From Planctomycetota bacterium (lineage in GTDB: Bacteria; Planctomycetota; DG-23; SLPQ01): a stretch of 10,890 bases of DNA. The notes beneath the pieces are model-generated. The model made no database searches, was not told where the DNA came from, and was given only the letters and a program-made list of their open reading frames with translations. The translations under genes and the position numbers were made by a program. The stretch's first letter is position 1, and every line of letters begins with the position of its first letter. Below are positions 1 through 5,896 of this stretch, piece by piece. The DNA lies in NCBI GenBank assembly GCA_021160625.1, contig JAGHCE010000160.1, positions 1 through 10,890 on the forward strand, in the 5' to 3' direction.

Positions 1-1705
1 TGCCGTGGGCGTTGGTGATGGAGGCGGTGCCGTCCGAGGTGGTTATCACAAGCTGCGAGCGCGTCGGCTGGATGGACACCACCTTGCCGGGAATTTCCAC
101 GGACCACCGGCGCACCCCATTGCAGTCGAACGTATCCACCCCCGTGCCCGCCGCCACGGCGAACCCGCTGCCAAGCGACGCGGCCGCTGTAATCTCACCC
201 GACGGGTAAGGCAGCCGACGGACAAGCGCTCCGTGCTCGGTATAGAACGCAAGCGTCCCGCCTCGCGGCCCACCAGCCGCTCTCTTCGACCCCGCCGCCA
301 CATCCCCCCCGAGGGCCACCATCGTGTGGCAGTTGCCGTCGACAGCCAGGCGCAGCACCTCGGCGTCCGTCTCGAAAAACTCCCGGCGCTCGAAGTCCTC
401 GCCATAGAGCGAAATGCCCCTGAAAAAATCCGCAACGGCAAAAAACACCTTGTTCGGGGCAATATCAAAGTGCGTCGTCCAATCGTTCTTGAGCGCGATC
501 CTGCGCTGCCTGTAACTTCGCAGGTCGATGGCGAGAAAACTCTCCGATGACACGGCGACGACAAAATCCTGAGACTGCCCCGCGGCAAGGGTCGGTTGCA
601 GGCCGTGTATCCTTTCCGGACGGGCCGTCTCCTTACCGTTCTGGTCGAATATCCTCAGGTGCCCCTCAATATCCAAAAGCGCTGCGTGCCGGGCCGACGG
701 CGTAAGGGCAATCTGCCCGCCGCGCGGCCCCCCCAGGGCCGAGAACACCTTGCTCCGCCAGAGGACCGCCGGACCCTCGGCGCTGTCCCCGCTGTGCGCC
801 TCCATCGGGAACTCGATATATTCCGGAGCACGGCCGCGAAGCTCCTTCACCGAAAACCTCTCAACCGCGCCGGACGTCTCCGCAGCCGCCAGGCAGTCTC
901 CCATCTGCCCACACTCGATGTGAGAAACCCCCGTGCCGAACGGTTGCCTGAAAAGTAACGTCCCGTCGCGCCGGAAAATGATGAGGTCGTTTTTCTCATT
1001 GACTACGAAAAGCCTCTTTCCATCCGCCGTAACCGATACGCACTTGGGCCCGTCGGGAACCTCGAAAAGCCCCCTATGGGTCCCATCGCGTTCGAGAACA
1101 ATAATACCGAAATGCGGCGACGGCACGAGAATCAAGCCGCCCGAGGCGCTCGCCGCCGGCAGCCGCGTGTGGCACCGGAAGTCCTTCTCCCACAGGCTCC
1201 CGTCCACACCGTCGAAAAGCATCACCTGGCCGTAGCGGCCCACCGCCAGTATCGCCCCGCCGGACGATACGAACCGAACATAGTAGTAGGACCCGCCGGC
1301 CTCAAGAAAATGACCGCTTCCGGCCTTAATGCTCAAGACGTAGACCCTGCCGTCACCGTCGGCCAGGACCACTCCGTCCCCGAAGGGAGCGACGGCCAGA
1401 GAGGTCGGCCGATGTGCCACGCGTTCCCGGTAGCGCGCCTGGCCCCGGCCGTCGAGAAGGACAAGCGTGCCGTCACCGCTAAGCACCGCGGCCGCCTCGC
1501 CCTGGTCGTCCAGGGCGATGGCCACCGGCAGAAAGGACAGCTCCTGGGACCAGCGGACGTTGCCCTGCTTGTCGAGCATATAAAGCGAGGCATCCTCGTC
1601 CACGACAAGGATGTCACCGGTCTCGGCCGCCGTGCTCACAAGGGCCACCGGCGCGTCGAAATGGCGCAGCCATTGCTGCGTAACCTTGAGCCGCGATTTC
1701 CCCAT
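1..1705 (-). CDS. Double beta-propeller (WD40/PQQ-like repeat) protein, 3'-truncated by window edge
   Basis: The minus strand is open from the ATG at 1705 to the window edge: 568 codons with no stop, so the C-terminus is missing. The start has AGAGG about 9 nt upstream and a promoter just before that. The protein is built from short beta blades of the form hydrophobic-x-hydrophobic-hydrophobic-D followed by a Gly turn. Blade strands such as LYMLD, LVLLD, VYVLS, VMLFD, IIVLE, LIIFR and VERFS begin at residues 41, 81, 121, 161, 201, 241 and 281, an exact 40-residue period giving seven blades. A second set (LRIFD 350, LAID 391, ISLYG 431, LAFYT 485, VDTFD 523) suggests a second propeller. A GGPRGG motif occurs twice, at about 325 and 478. 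There is no signal peptide or membrane segment, so it is probably cytoplasmic. Such propellers are usually binding scaffolds; no catalytic motif is visible and the specific function is unknown. Confidence 0.82.
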   Translation of the reverse strand, partial: MGKSRLKVTQQWLRHFDAPVALVSTAAETGDILVVDEDASLYMLDKQGNVRWSQELSFLPVAIALDDQGEAAAVLSGDGTLVLLDGRGQARYRERVAHRPTSLAVAPFGDGVVLADGDGRVYVLSIKAGSGHFLEAGGSYYYVRFVSSGGAILAVGRYGQVMLFDGVDGSLWEKDFRCHTRLPAASASGGLILVPSPHFGIIVLERDGTHRGLFEVPDGPKCVSVTADGKRLFVVNEKNDLIIFRRDGTLLFRQPFGTGVSHIECGQMGDCLAAAETSGAVERFSVKELRGRAPEYIEFPMEAHSGDSAEGPAVLWRSKVFSALGGPRGGQIALTPSARHAALLDIEGHLRIFDQNGKETARPERIHGLQPTLAAGQSQDFVVAVSSESFLAIDLRSYRQRRIALKNDWTTHFDIAPNKVFFAVADFFRGISLYGEDFERREFFETDAEVLRLAVDGNCHTMVALGGDVAAGSKRAAGGPRGGTLAFYTEHGALVRRLPYPSGEITAAASLGSGFAVAAGTGVDTFDCNGVRRWSVEIPGKVVSIQPTRSQLVITTSDGTASITNAHG

Positions 1706-1745
1706 CCACCCAGTCCTCTTGCGGTGTCGCCGGATACCTGCGTAA

Positions 1746-1774
1746 TTTATAACCAAAGCCCCCCGGTTTTTGAA
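1746..1774 (-). promoter_or_regulatory. Candidate sigma70 promoter of the beta-propeller gene
   Basis: On the minus strand TTCAAA (1769-1774) and TATAAA (1746-1751) are separated by 17 nt. The -35 matches the consensus at 4 of 6 positions and the -10 at 5 of 6. Transcription would start near 1739, leaving a leader of about 34 nt before the ATG at 1705. The AT-rich stretch stands out from GC-rich surroundings. Confidence 0.5.
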
Positions 1775-1783
1775 GAGTATTCG

Positions 1784-2051
1784 CCCCCATGGGGGAGGGC
1801 TTCGCCCCCTTTCTGCTAAGGGGGCCACGGGCGTTGCCCGTGGCAGTCAACTGACCTTCCGCGGGCCAGGCTCCCTCGCCCCTACGGGCGATATGTGTGC
1901 CACGGCGGGTCTTGCCCCGCCGTGCAGGTTGTTCTCCGCGCGCGTCAGCTAATGGGTAGGGCGGACATTCTTGTCTGCCGAGCGTTTATTCCGCGTGCGC
2001 TAAAGCGCACCCTACACAACAGTGTGGCACTGGTGGCTTGGAGCATGCTCC
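1784..2051. repeat. Cluster of short GC-rich palindromes in a gene-free stretch
   Basis: This non-coding stretch contains a run of perfect or near-perfect hairpins: CCCCCATGGGGG (1784-1795); GCCCCCT/AGGGGGC (1804-1810/1819-1825); a 9-bp stem GCCACGGGC/GCCCGTGGC with a 3-nt loop (1824-1844); TCGCCC/GGGCGA (1876-1891); a 9-bp stem CACGGCGGG/CCCGCCGTG (1901-1924); GGCGGACA/TGTCTGCC with one G-T pair (1960-1979); GTGCGC/GCGCAC around TAAA (1995-2010); and the palindrome GGAGCATGCTCC (2040-2051). The propeller gene is transcribed away from this area and no visible gene ends in it, so the hairpins are unlikely to be ordinary terminators. They resemble dispersed palindromic repeats. No convincing gene is seen here. 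Confidence 0.7.
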
Positions 2052-2115
2052 CCGGAAATTGTACCGCGTGAAGTGTGGGAATCCTGTAGGATAGTATGTG
2101 GAGGAGGATTTCCGC

Positions 2116-2394
2116 ATGAAGCAGGGCAAGGGGTTAAGAAGGCATAGTTCTCAGGAGATCGTGGAGGCGATCAAACAGCTGGATGCCGGTCGGTCGGTCG
2201 AGGAGATTGCCAGGGAGTGCGGTGTCAGGGAGTGGACGGTATACCGCTGGCGCAAGCGTTACAGGGGGATAAGCCAGACTGAGATAAGCAGGCTTAAGAA
2301 GCTTGAGGCGGAGAACGCCAAGCTCAAGCGGATCGTGGCGGATCAGGCGTTGGACATAGCGAGTTTGAAGGATGTGCTCTCAAAAAAGTGGTGA
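2116..2394 (+). CDS. IS3-family transposase OrfA (HTH protein)
   Basis: This small basic protein of 92 residues is the DNA-binding component of an IS3-family transposase. A helix-turn-helix covers about residues 10-50, with SVEEIAREC followed by VREWTVYRWRKRY. A leucine-zipper-like coiled coil follows at about 58-88 (LKKLEAENAKLK and on to LKDVLSKKW), the usual OrfA oligomerisation segment. ATG 2116 is preferred over the in-frame GTG at 2098 because GGAGGAGG ends 8 nt before the ATG. OrfA alone normally binds the inverted repeats and limits transposition; joined to OrfB by frameshifting it forms the active transposase. Its stop overlaps the start of orfB. Confidence 0.9.
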   Translation: MKQGKGLRRHSSQEIVEAIKQLDAGRSVEEIARECGVREWTVYRWRKRYRGISQTEISRLKKLEAENAKLKRIVADQALDIASLKDVLSKKW

Positions 2395-2413
2395 CGCCCG
2401 CGGCCAGGCGGGC
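2382..2413 (+). other. Programmed -1 ribosomal frameshift signal joining orfA to orfB
   Basis: The slippery heptamer A_AAA_AAG occupies 2382-2388 and is in register with the orfA frame (AAA 2383-2385, AAG 2386-2388), followed by TGG TGA. A -1 slip moves ribosomes into orfB, starting with GTG at 2388. Seven nucleotides downstream there is a perfect 6-bp stem, GCCCGC (2396-2401) and GCGGGC (2408-2413), with a 6-nt loop, a good distance for a stimulatory hairpin. The fusion would be about 390 residues. Frameshifting on this motif is established for the IS3 family; its use here is inferred. Confidence 0.8.
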
Positions 2414-3287
2414 CTCGGCGGAATATCTGGTCAAAGAGAGGGGTCTGAGCCAACGGCGTGCGGCCAGGCTTATGGTGGTGGCTCGCGGGACGCTGAGGTA
2501 CAGGCGCAGGCGGGACGAAGCGGGGGAGGCGCTTGGGCGGAGGATGAGAGAGCTGGCGACGAGGAAGGTGGGGTACGGTTTCAGGCGGGTGGAGAAGCTT
2601 CTCAGGCGGGAGGGGGTCAGGGATAACCGCAAGAGGCTCTACAGAATATGGAAGCTTGAGGGGCTGTCGTTGAAGCGCAGGCGGCGGCGGCGCAGGGCGC
2701 AGCCTTCTACGGAGGTGGTGAGGAAGGCGCGGTACCCCGACCACGTGTGGACGTACGACTTCATCGAGGACAAGACGAGGACGGGCTCGAGGATCAGGAT
2801 GCTCAACATTCTGGACGAGTACACGAGGGAGTATCTTTGGGTGGTGGTGGAGAGGAGCATAAAGGCTGTGCAGGTGGTGGCGGCGCTGGAGTGGCTGTTT
2901 GCGAGGAGGGGGGTGCCGGGGTACATAAGGAGCGACAACGGGAGCGAGTTCATAGCGGACGTGGTGAAGGGGTGGCTTGAGGTCAACAAGGTAAAGACTA
3001 TCTACATAGAGCCGGGTCACCCGTGGGAGAACCCTTACGTGGAGAGTTTTCACGACAAGATGAGGAAAGAGTGCCTCAACGCCAACGAGTTTGAGACGGT
3101 GCGGGAGGCTCGAGAGGTAGTATGGCAGTGGAAGCGGGAGTACAACGAGTATCGGCCGCACAGTTCGCTGGGCTACAAGACGCCGTTGGAGTTTGCCGCG
3201 GAGGCTGCAAGGAAGCCTCGGACTACGTCCTCGGCTCCCTTGCAGCTTGAAAACCAGAACGTTACACCCACACTTACGGTGGTATAA
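2388..3287 (+). CDS. IS3-family transposase OrfB (DDE integrase)
   Basis: This 299-residue catalytic half of the transposase carries out strand cleavage and transfer. An N-terminal helical HTH_21-like region (about 45-105, with GYGFRRVEKLLRREG) precedes the rve integrase core. The DDE triad is visible as D124 (WTYDF), D183 (RSDNGSEF) and E219 (NPYVESFHDK); the last two are 35 residues apart, as in the D(35)E family. The conserved tail YNEYRPHSSLGYKTPLEF is present. The GTG at 2388 is the first possible start, but the protein is probably made mainly as an OrfAB frameshift fusion. The stop codon lies at the right tip of the element, inside or touching the inverted repeat. Confidence 0.93.
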   Translation: MVTPAARRASAEYLVKERGLSQRRAARLMVVARGTLRYRRRRDEAGEALGRRMRELATRKVGYGFRRVEKLLRREGVRDNRKRLYRIWKLEGLSLKRRRRRRRAQPSTEVVRKARYPDHVWTYDFIEDKTRTGSRIRMLNILDEYTREYLWVVVERSIKAVQVVAALEWLFARRGVPGYIRSDNGSEFIADVVKGWLEVNKVKTIYIEPGHPWENPYVESFHDKMRKECLNANEFETVREAREVVWQWKREYNEYRPHSSLGYKTPLEFAAEAARKPRTTSSAPLQLENQNVTPTLTVV

Positions 3288-3323
3288 AAAACGGGGGTAC
3301 CTCATTGTCCACCAGTGTTTGCA

Positions 3324-3392
3324 TCCTTCTCCTTCCCTTCTCTCTTCTTCTTTTCTTCTCTCTTCCTTTTTTCTTCTTTCTTCCTCTTTTCC
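3324..3392 (+). repeat. 69-nt pure pyrimidine tract
   Basis: Every base from 3324 to 3392 is C or T, arranged as irregular TTC/CTT/TCTC units; after one A the tract continues with TCTCTC. It lies in the 262-bp stretch between the IS and the kinase gene and shows no coding sense. Long homopyrimidine runs can form triplex DNA or act as simple-sequence repeats; no role is shown here. Confidence 0.75.
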
Positions 3393-3411
3393 ATCTCTCG
3401 GCCCTGTGCTA

Positions 3412-3438
3412 ATCTACGCAATCTGCGTAATCTGCGGA
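3412..3438 (+). repeat. Three imperfect 9-nt tandem units
   Basis: ATCTACGCA (3412-3420), ATCTGCGTA (3421-3429) and ATCTGCGGA (3430-3438) follow one another without spacing. The first two also form a small inverted repeat (TACGCA with TGCGTA). The unit resembles intergenic ATCTGCGTA-type repeats that I recall from other genomes, but I cannot check its copy number. Confidence 0.5.
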
Positions 3439-3494
3439 AAAACATCTTTTAGTGCGTAGGACGGCATATGCTGCCGCTGCGCCATCGAACTGCC

Positions 3495-3522
3495 TTGACC
3501 ATGCCGCGCCTGCGCCTATACT
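3495..3522 (+). promoter_or_regulatory. Candidate sigma70 promoter of the Ser/Thr kinase gene
   Basis: TTGACC (3495-3500) and TATACT (3517-3522) are separated by 16 nt, each hexamer matching the consensus at 5 of 6 positions. The start would lie near 3529, about 20 nt before the ATG at 3550, with AAGAGG (3535-3540) as the ribosome binding site. Confidence 0.6.
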
Positions 3523-3549
3523 GCACCGAGTCGCAAGAGGCCGCACACT

Positions 3550-5079
3550 ATGCAGGACGACCAGGAAAAAGATAAAATCGAGTCCCTGGGCAAGTACGTC
3601 GTGCTCGAGGAAATCGGTCGCGGCGGAATGGCCAGGGTCTTCCGCGCTGAAGACCCCGACACCGGCGGGTCGGTCGCCGTCAAGGTGCTCATTCCGGAGC
3701 TCACTGCCCAGATATCATTCGTGAAGCGCTTCCGCAGGGAAATCGAGACGCTGCGGTCGCTCGAGCACCCAGGCATAGTCAAGATTCTCGACGTCGGCCG
3801 GGAAGGCCTCTACCAGTATTACGTAATGGAATATATGGACGGCCCGACGCTTGAAAAGCGCTTCCGCCTGACTGGCAAGTTCAGTGTGCCCGACGCGCTC
3901 GATATGGCTCGTGCGGTTGCAAACGCGCTCCAGTACGCACATTCCCAGGGGGTCATCCACCGCGATATCAAGCCGGCCAACATTATGACCGACGCCGCAG
4001 GCAACATCAAACTCGCCGACTTCGGCATCGCCAAGGACATAGAGGCCACGCGCCTTACGGTCACAGGCGGCATAGTCGGCACCGCCGATTATATGAGCCC
4101 TGAGCAGGCCGAGGGAAGGCGAGTGACCCGCAAGAGCGATATCTACAGTTTGGGTGTCTGCCTCTACGAGATGCTCACCGGCAAGGTCCCCTTCACCGGC
4201 AAGACCTACCTCGACGTTATCCGCGCCCATCGCTTCACGATTCCCGAATCACCCAAGATGCTCAACCCCTCGATACCCGGCAGGGTGGCCCGGCTCGTGG
4301 AATCGATGATGGAAAAGGACCCCGACAAGCGCCCCGCGTCGGCCGGGGAGGTCATAGCGCAGATTGACGCGATTGAGCACGTCTCGGCCACGCTTACCGA
4401 CGAGGAGAGGGATTCCGCTCGCGAGATGGTCCGCTGGGCGCTTTTCCCGGCGTCCGACTGGAAAACCGCTACACTCAGGGTCGGGATCGTCGTGCTGCTG
4501 GCCGCGGCACTCGTCCTGGCGGGCTGGGGCGCGAAGTACCGGTATTTAACCACGGCCGGATACAAGTTCGGCCTCGGTATGGAGGCGCTTCGAAGCGGCC
4601 GCTACGACAAGGCAGGCGCGTACTTCGAGGACGTCACCTATTTTCACCCGGATTCGCCGGAGTCCGCCAGGGCCGCCAAGCGTATAAAGGAAATCCGGTA
4701 CATAACTCACCGGAAAGAACCGGCCAGAAAAATAGAGTTCGAAAAACCCGATGCGGTGGACCTCTATAACGACGCCGTGGCAATGCTGGAACAGGGCCGC
4801 CGCGAAGAAGCGATTCAATGGCTCTCCCGGCTGTCGGTCGACTTCGCAGATACCGAGGGAGGCCGCAGAGCCGCCGAGAAACTCGCGGCACTGACAGCGG
4901 CCGAGGGCAAGGGCAAGTCCCTTACTCCGCCTCCACTCTCAGGAGGACTTCCCAACGGTGCCACGCCTATAGATGCTTCTGGAAACGCATCCGAAGACGC
5001 CGCCGCAGAAAGCCCCCTGCAGCATCCCGTGCAGTCTCCTCACGACGGGCCCGCCGCCGAGCCGGAGCCCAGAAAATAG
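3550..5079 (+). CDS. PknB-like transmembrane Ser/Thr protein kinase with TPR-like extracytoplasmic tail
   Basis: This 509-residue Hanks-type protein kinase phosphorylates Ser/Thr on target proteins. The catalytic set is complete: Gly-rich loop GRGGMARVF (23-31), ATP-anchoring K45 in VAVKVL, alpha-C E64, catalytic loop HRDIKPAN (137-144, D139), DFG (157-159) and MSPEQ (182-186). The kinase domain spans about 16-275. A single membrane helix covers about 311-328. The outer part (about 330-450) has two TPR-like helical pairs (GMEALRSGRYDKAGAYF and AVAMLEQGRREEAIQWL), followed by a Pro/Ala/Gly-rich low-complexity tail. The kinase should be cytoplasmic with the sensor tail outside. Start: ATG with AAGAGG 9 nt upstream. 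No PASTA domain is present, so it is unlikely to be the peptidoglycan-sensing type. The 3' end overlaps the opposing hydrolase gene by 40 bp. The substrate is unknown. Confidence 0.93.
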   Translation: MQDDQEKDKIESLGKYVVLEEIGRGGMARVFRAEDPDTGGSVAVKVLIPELTAQISFVKRFRREIETLRSLEHPGIVKILDVGREGLYQYYVMEYMDGPTLEKRFRLTGKFSVPDALDMARAVANALQYAHSQGVIHRDIKPANIMTDAAGNIKLADFGIAKDIEATRLTVTGGIVGTADYMSPEQAEGRRVTRKSDIYSLGVCLYEMLTGKVPFTGKTYLDVIRAHRFTIPESPKMLNPSIPGRVARLVESMMEKDPDKRPASAGEVIAQIDAIEHVSATLTDEERDSAREMVRWALFPASDWKTATLRVGIVVLLAAALVLAGWGAKYRYLTTAGYKFGLGMEALRSGRYDKAGAYFEDVTYFHPDSPESARAAKRIKEIRYITHRKEPARKIEFEKPDAVDLYNDAVAMLEQGRREEAIQWLSRLSVDFADTEGGRRAAEKLAALTAAEGKGKSLTPPPLSGGLPNGATPIDASGNASEDAAAESPLQHPVQSPHDGPAAEPEPRK

Positions 5080-5696
5080 TTCTCCCGCTTCTCCGTACCC
5101 ACCGTCGTCCGAACGCCGTGGCCTGGGTACACGTCGGTTGCGTCCGGCAGGGAAAGGATTTTCTCCCTTATGCCGGCCAGGGGCATCCCGCCGTTGCCCC
5201 CGGGAAGGTCCGTCCTGCCGATGCTGCCGGCAAAAAGCGTGTCCCCCGAAAAGACAACCGGTACGTCGCCGTCGTGAACGAGACACACCGAGCCCGGGCT
5301 GTGCCCCGGGACATGCTCTATGCGAAAGACGAGCCCCGCAGCACCAAACTGCGTCCCCCCCGCAAGCATGACGTCAGCGGGGGGAGAAACCACTTTGTAC
5401 CCGAAGGCAAACGAGAGGTTGGACGCCGGGTCCAGGAGCATATGGGCGTCGCGGCTGTGTATGCATATCTTCGCGGCGGGGAAGGCGTCCTTGACGGCGC
5501 CGTTGGCCCCTATGTGGTCGCCGTGCCCGTGCGTATTGACGATGTGGGTTACGCTCAGGCGACGCTTGGCCAGGACAGACAGTATCTCCTGCGGATCGTC
5601 ACCTGGGTCGATCACGATAGCTTCGGCCCCTCCGGTGGTGTAAACGATATACGTATTCACCACGAACTGCCCGACGACGAGTGTTTCTATTTCCAC
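5040..5696 (-). CDS. Metallo-beta-lactamase fold hydrolase, glyoxalase II-like
   Basis: This 218-residue enzyme has all metal ligands of the MBL-fold hydrolase family: THGHGDH (H56, H58, D60, H61), H132 in VPGHSPGS, bridging D152 in SGDTLF, and H193 in YPGHG. Family members hydrolyse thioesters such as S-lactoylglutathione (glyoxalase II) or related substrates. The short C-terminus lacks the full glyoxalase II substrate domain, which suits the YcbL-like type; the substrate is uncertain. I prefer GTG 5696 because AAGGGG lies 5 nt upstream and the protein then begins at the usual family N-terminus; an in-frame GTG at 5726 has no ribosome binding site. There is no signal peptide, so it is cytoplasmic. 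It has its own candidate promoter and a structured leader. Its last 40 bp are antisense to the kinase 3' end. Confidence 0.9.
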   Translation of the reverse strand: MEIETLVVGQFVVNTYIVYTTGGAEAIVIDPGDDPQEILSVLAKRRLSVTHIVNTHGHGDHIGANGAVKDAFPAAKICIHSRDAHMLLDPASNLSFAFGYKVVSPPADVMLAGGTQFGAAGLVFRIEHVPGHSPGSVCLVHDGDVPVVFSGDTLFAGSIGRTDLPGGNGGMPLAGIREKILSLPDATDVYPGHGVRTTVGTEKRENYFLGSGSAAGPS

Positions 5697-5701
5697 GGAT
5701 G

Positions 5702-5765
5702 CCCCTTGAAAATAAACGAGGGGCACGCAGAAGGAAAGGGTCTGGCAGCTCTACTCTGCGTGCCC
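5702..5765 (-). promoter_or_regulatory. Structured leader of the hydrolase gene with alternative hairpins
   Basis: In the transcript a perfect 11-bp stem can form between GGGCACGCAGA and TCTGCGTGCCC (minus-strand arms at 5765-5755 and 5731-5721; 23-nt loop). Just downstream CCCCT (5723-5719) can pair with AGGGG (5706-5702), which contains most of the AAGGGG ribosome binding site. The two structures share bases 5721-5723, so they compete. The pairings are directly visible; a regulatory role is inference. Confidence 0.4.
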
Positions 5766-5817
5766 GTGCAGGGACGGCGTCAAGGGTGGGACTTGCGCCT
5801 TTCCCCACTAAACGGCA

Positions 5818-5846
5818 ATGCTATGTCGAAAAAACGGCCTTGTCAA
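5818..5846 (-). promoter_or_regulatory. Candidate sigma70 promoter of the hydrolase gene
   Basis: On the minus strand TTGACA (5841-5846, full consensus) and TAGCAT (5818-5823, 4 of 6) are separated by 17 nt. Transcription would begin near 5811, giving a leader of about 115 nt before GTG 5696, so the gene need not depend on read-through from the NDK-like gene upstream. Confidence 0.55.
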
Positions 5847-5848
5847 AG

Positions 5849-5876
5849 AAAAAAAACGGGCCTTCGCCCCCTTTTT
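5849..5876 (-). terminator. Candidate rho-independent terminator after the NDK-like gene
   Basis: Reading the minus strand, GGGC and GCCC form a short stem around GAAG (5869-5858), followed by G and eight T residues (5856-5849). An upstream A5 run (5876-5872) could pair with the T run. The core stem is only 4 bp, so this is a weak terminator. It lies about 20-50 nt past the NDK-like stop codon and just ahead of the hydrolase promoter. Confidence 0.45.
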
Positions 5877-5896
5877 GGCGCGTTGCGGGGGGGAAT

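Larger units (their letters stand above)
2059..3287 (+). mobile_element. IS3-family insertion sequence, apparently complete
   Basis: The element is about 1.23 kb, the usual size for IS3 family members, with orfA and orfB overlapping in the typical 0/-1 arrangement. Candidate terminal inverted repeats start at TGTACC (2060 inward) and, on the other strand, TATACC (3286 inward). They match at 15 of 20 positions, including the 9-mer AAGTGTGGG (2071-2079) and its complement CCCACACTT (3267-3275). The outer limits are uncertain by a few bases. A 3-bp AAA flank (2056-2058 and 3288-3290) could be a target duplication, but it carries little information. Its codon choice (many AGG and GAG) differs from the CGC-rich host genes. 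Both reading frames look intact, so it may be active. The protein motifs resemble the IS407/IS2 side of the family; the exact group is uncertain. Confidence 0.88.
2028..3317. repeat. Inverted repeat flanking the IS: an interrupted hairpin
   Basis: CACTGGTGG (2028-2036) lies left of the IS and its exact reverse complement CCACCAGTG (3309-3317) lies right of it. Closer in, CCCCG (2050-2054) is matched by CGGGG (3292-3296). The spacing between inner and outer arms is 13 nt on the left and 12 nt on the right. Removing the IS would bring the arms together as a long imperfect hairpin with an A-rich apex. Confidence 0.5.

Noticed and set aside
1076..1819. Plus-strand open frames within 1-1819, the longest with 247 codons
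   Set aside because: They are shadows of the minus-strand propeller gene, whose 568-codon frame has a regular blade pattern and a promoter.
1784..1844. Terminator for a plus-strand gene in the hairpins upstream of the propeller gene
   Set aside because: No plus-strand gene ends there, and the hairpins are not followed by T runs.
1784..2051. CRISPR array in the palindrome-rich stretch
   Set aside because: The hairpins differ in stem sequence and spacing; there is no repeated unit with regular spacers and no cas gene.
2343..3305. A 320-codon minus-strand open frame within the IS
   Set aside because: It is antisense to the DDE transposase, with Pro/Leu/Arg-rich composition and no family resemblance.
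5697..5726. A start of the hydrolase at GTG 5726, adding 10 residues
   Set aside because: It has no ribosome binding site, and the extra residues precede the usual family N-terminus. GTG 5696 has AAGGGG 5 nt upstream.
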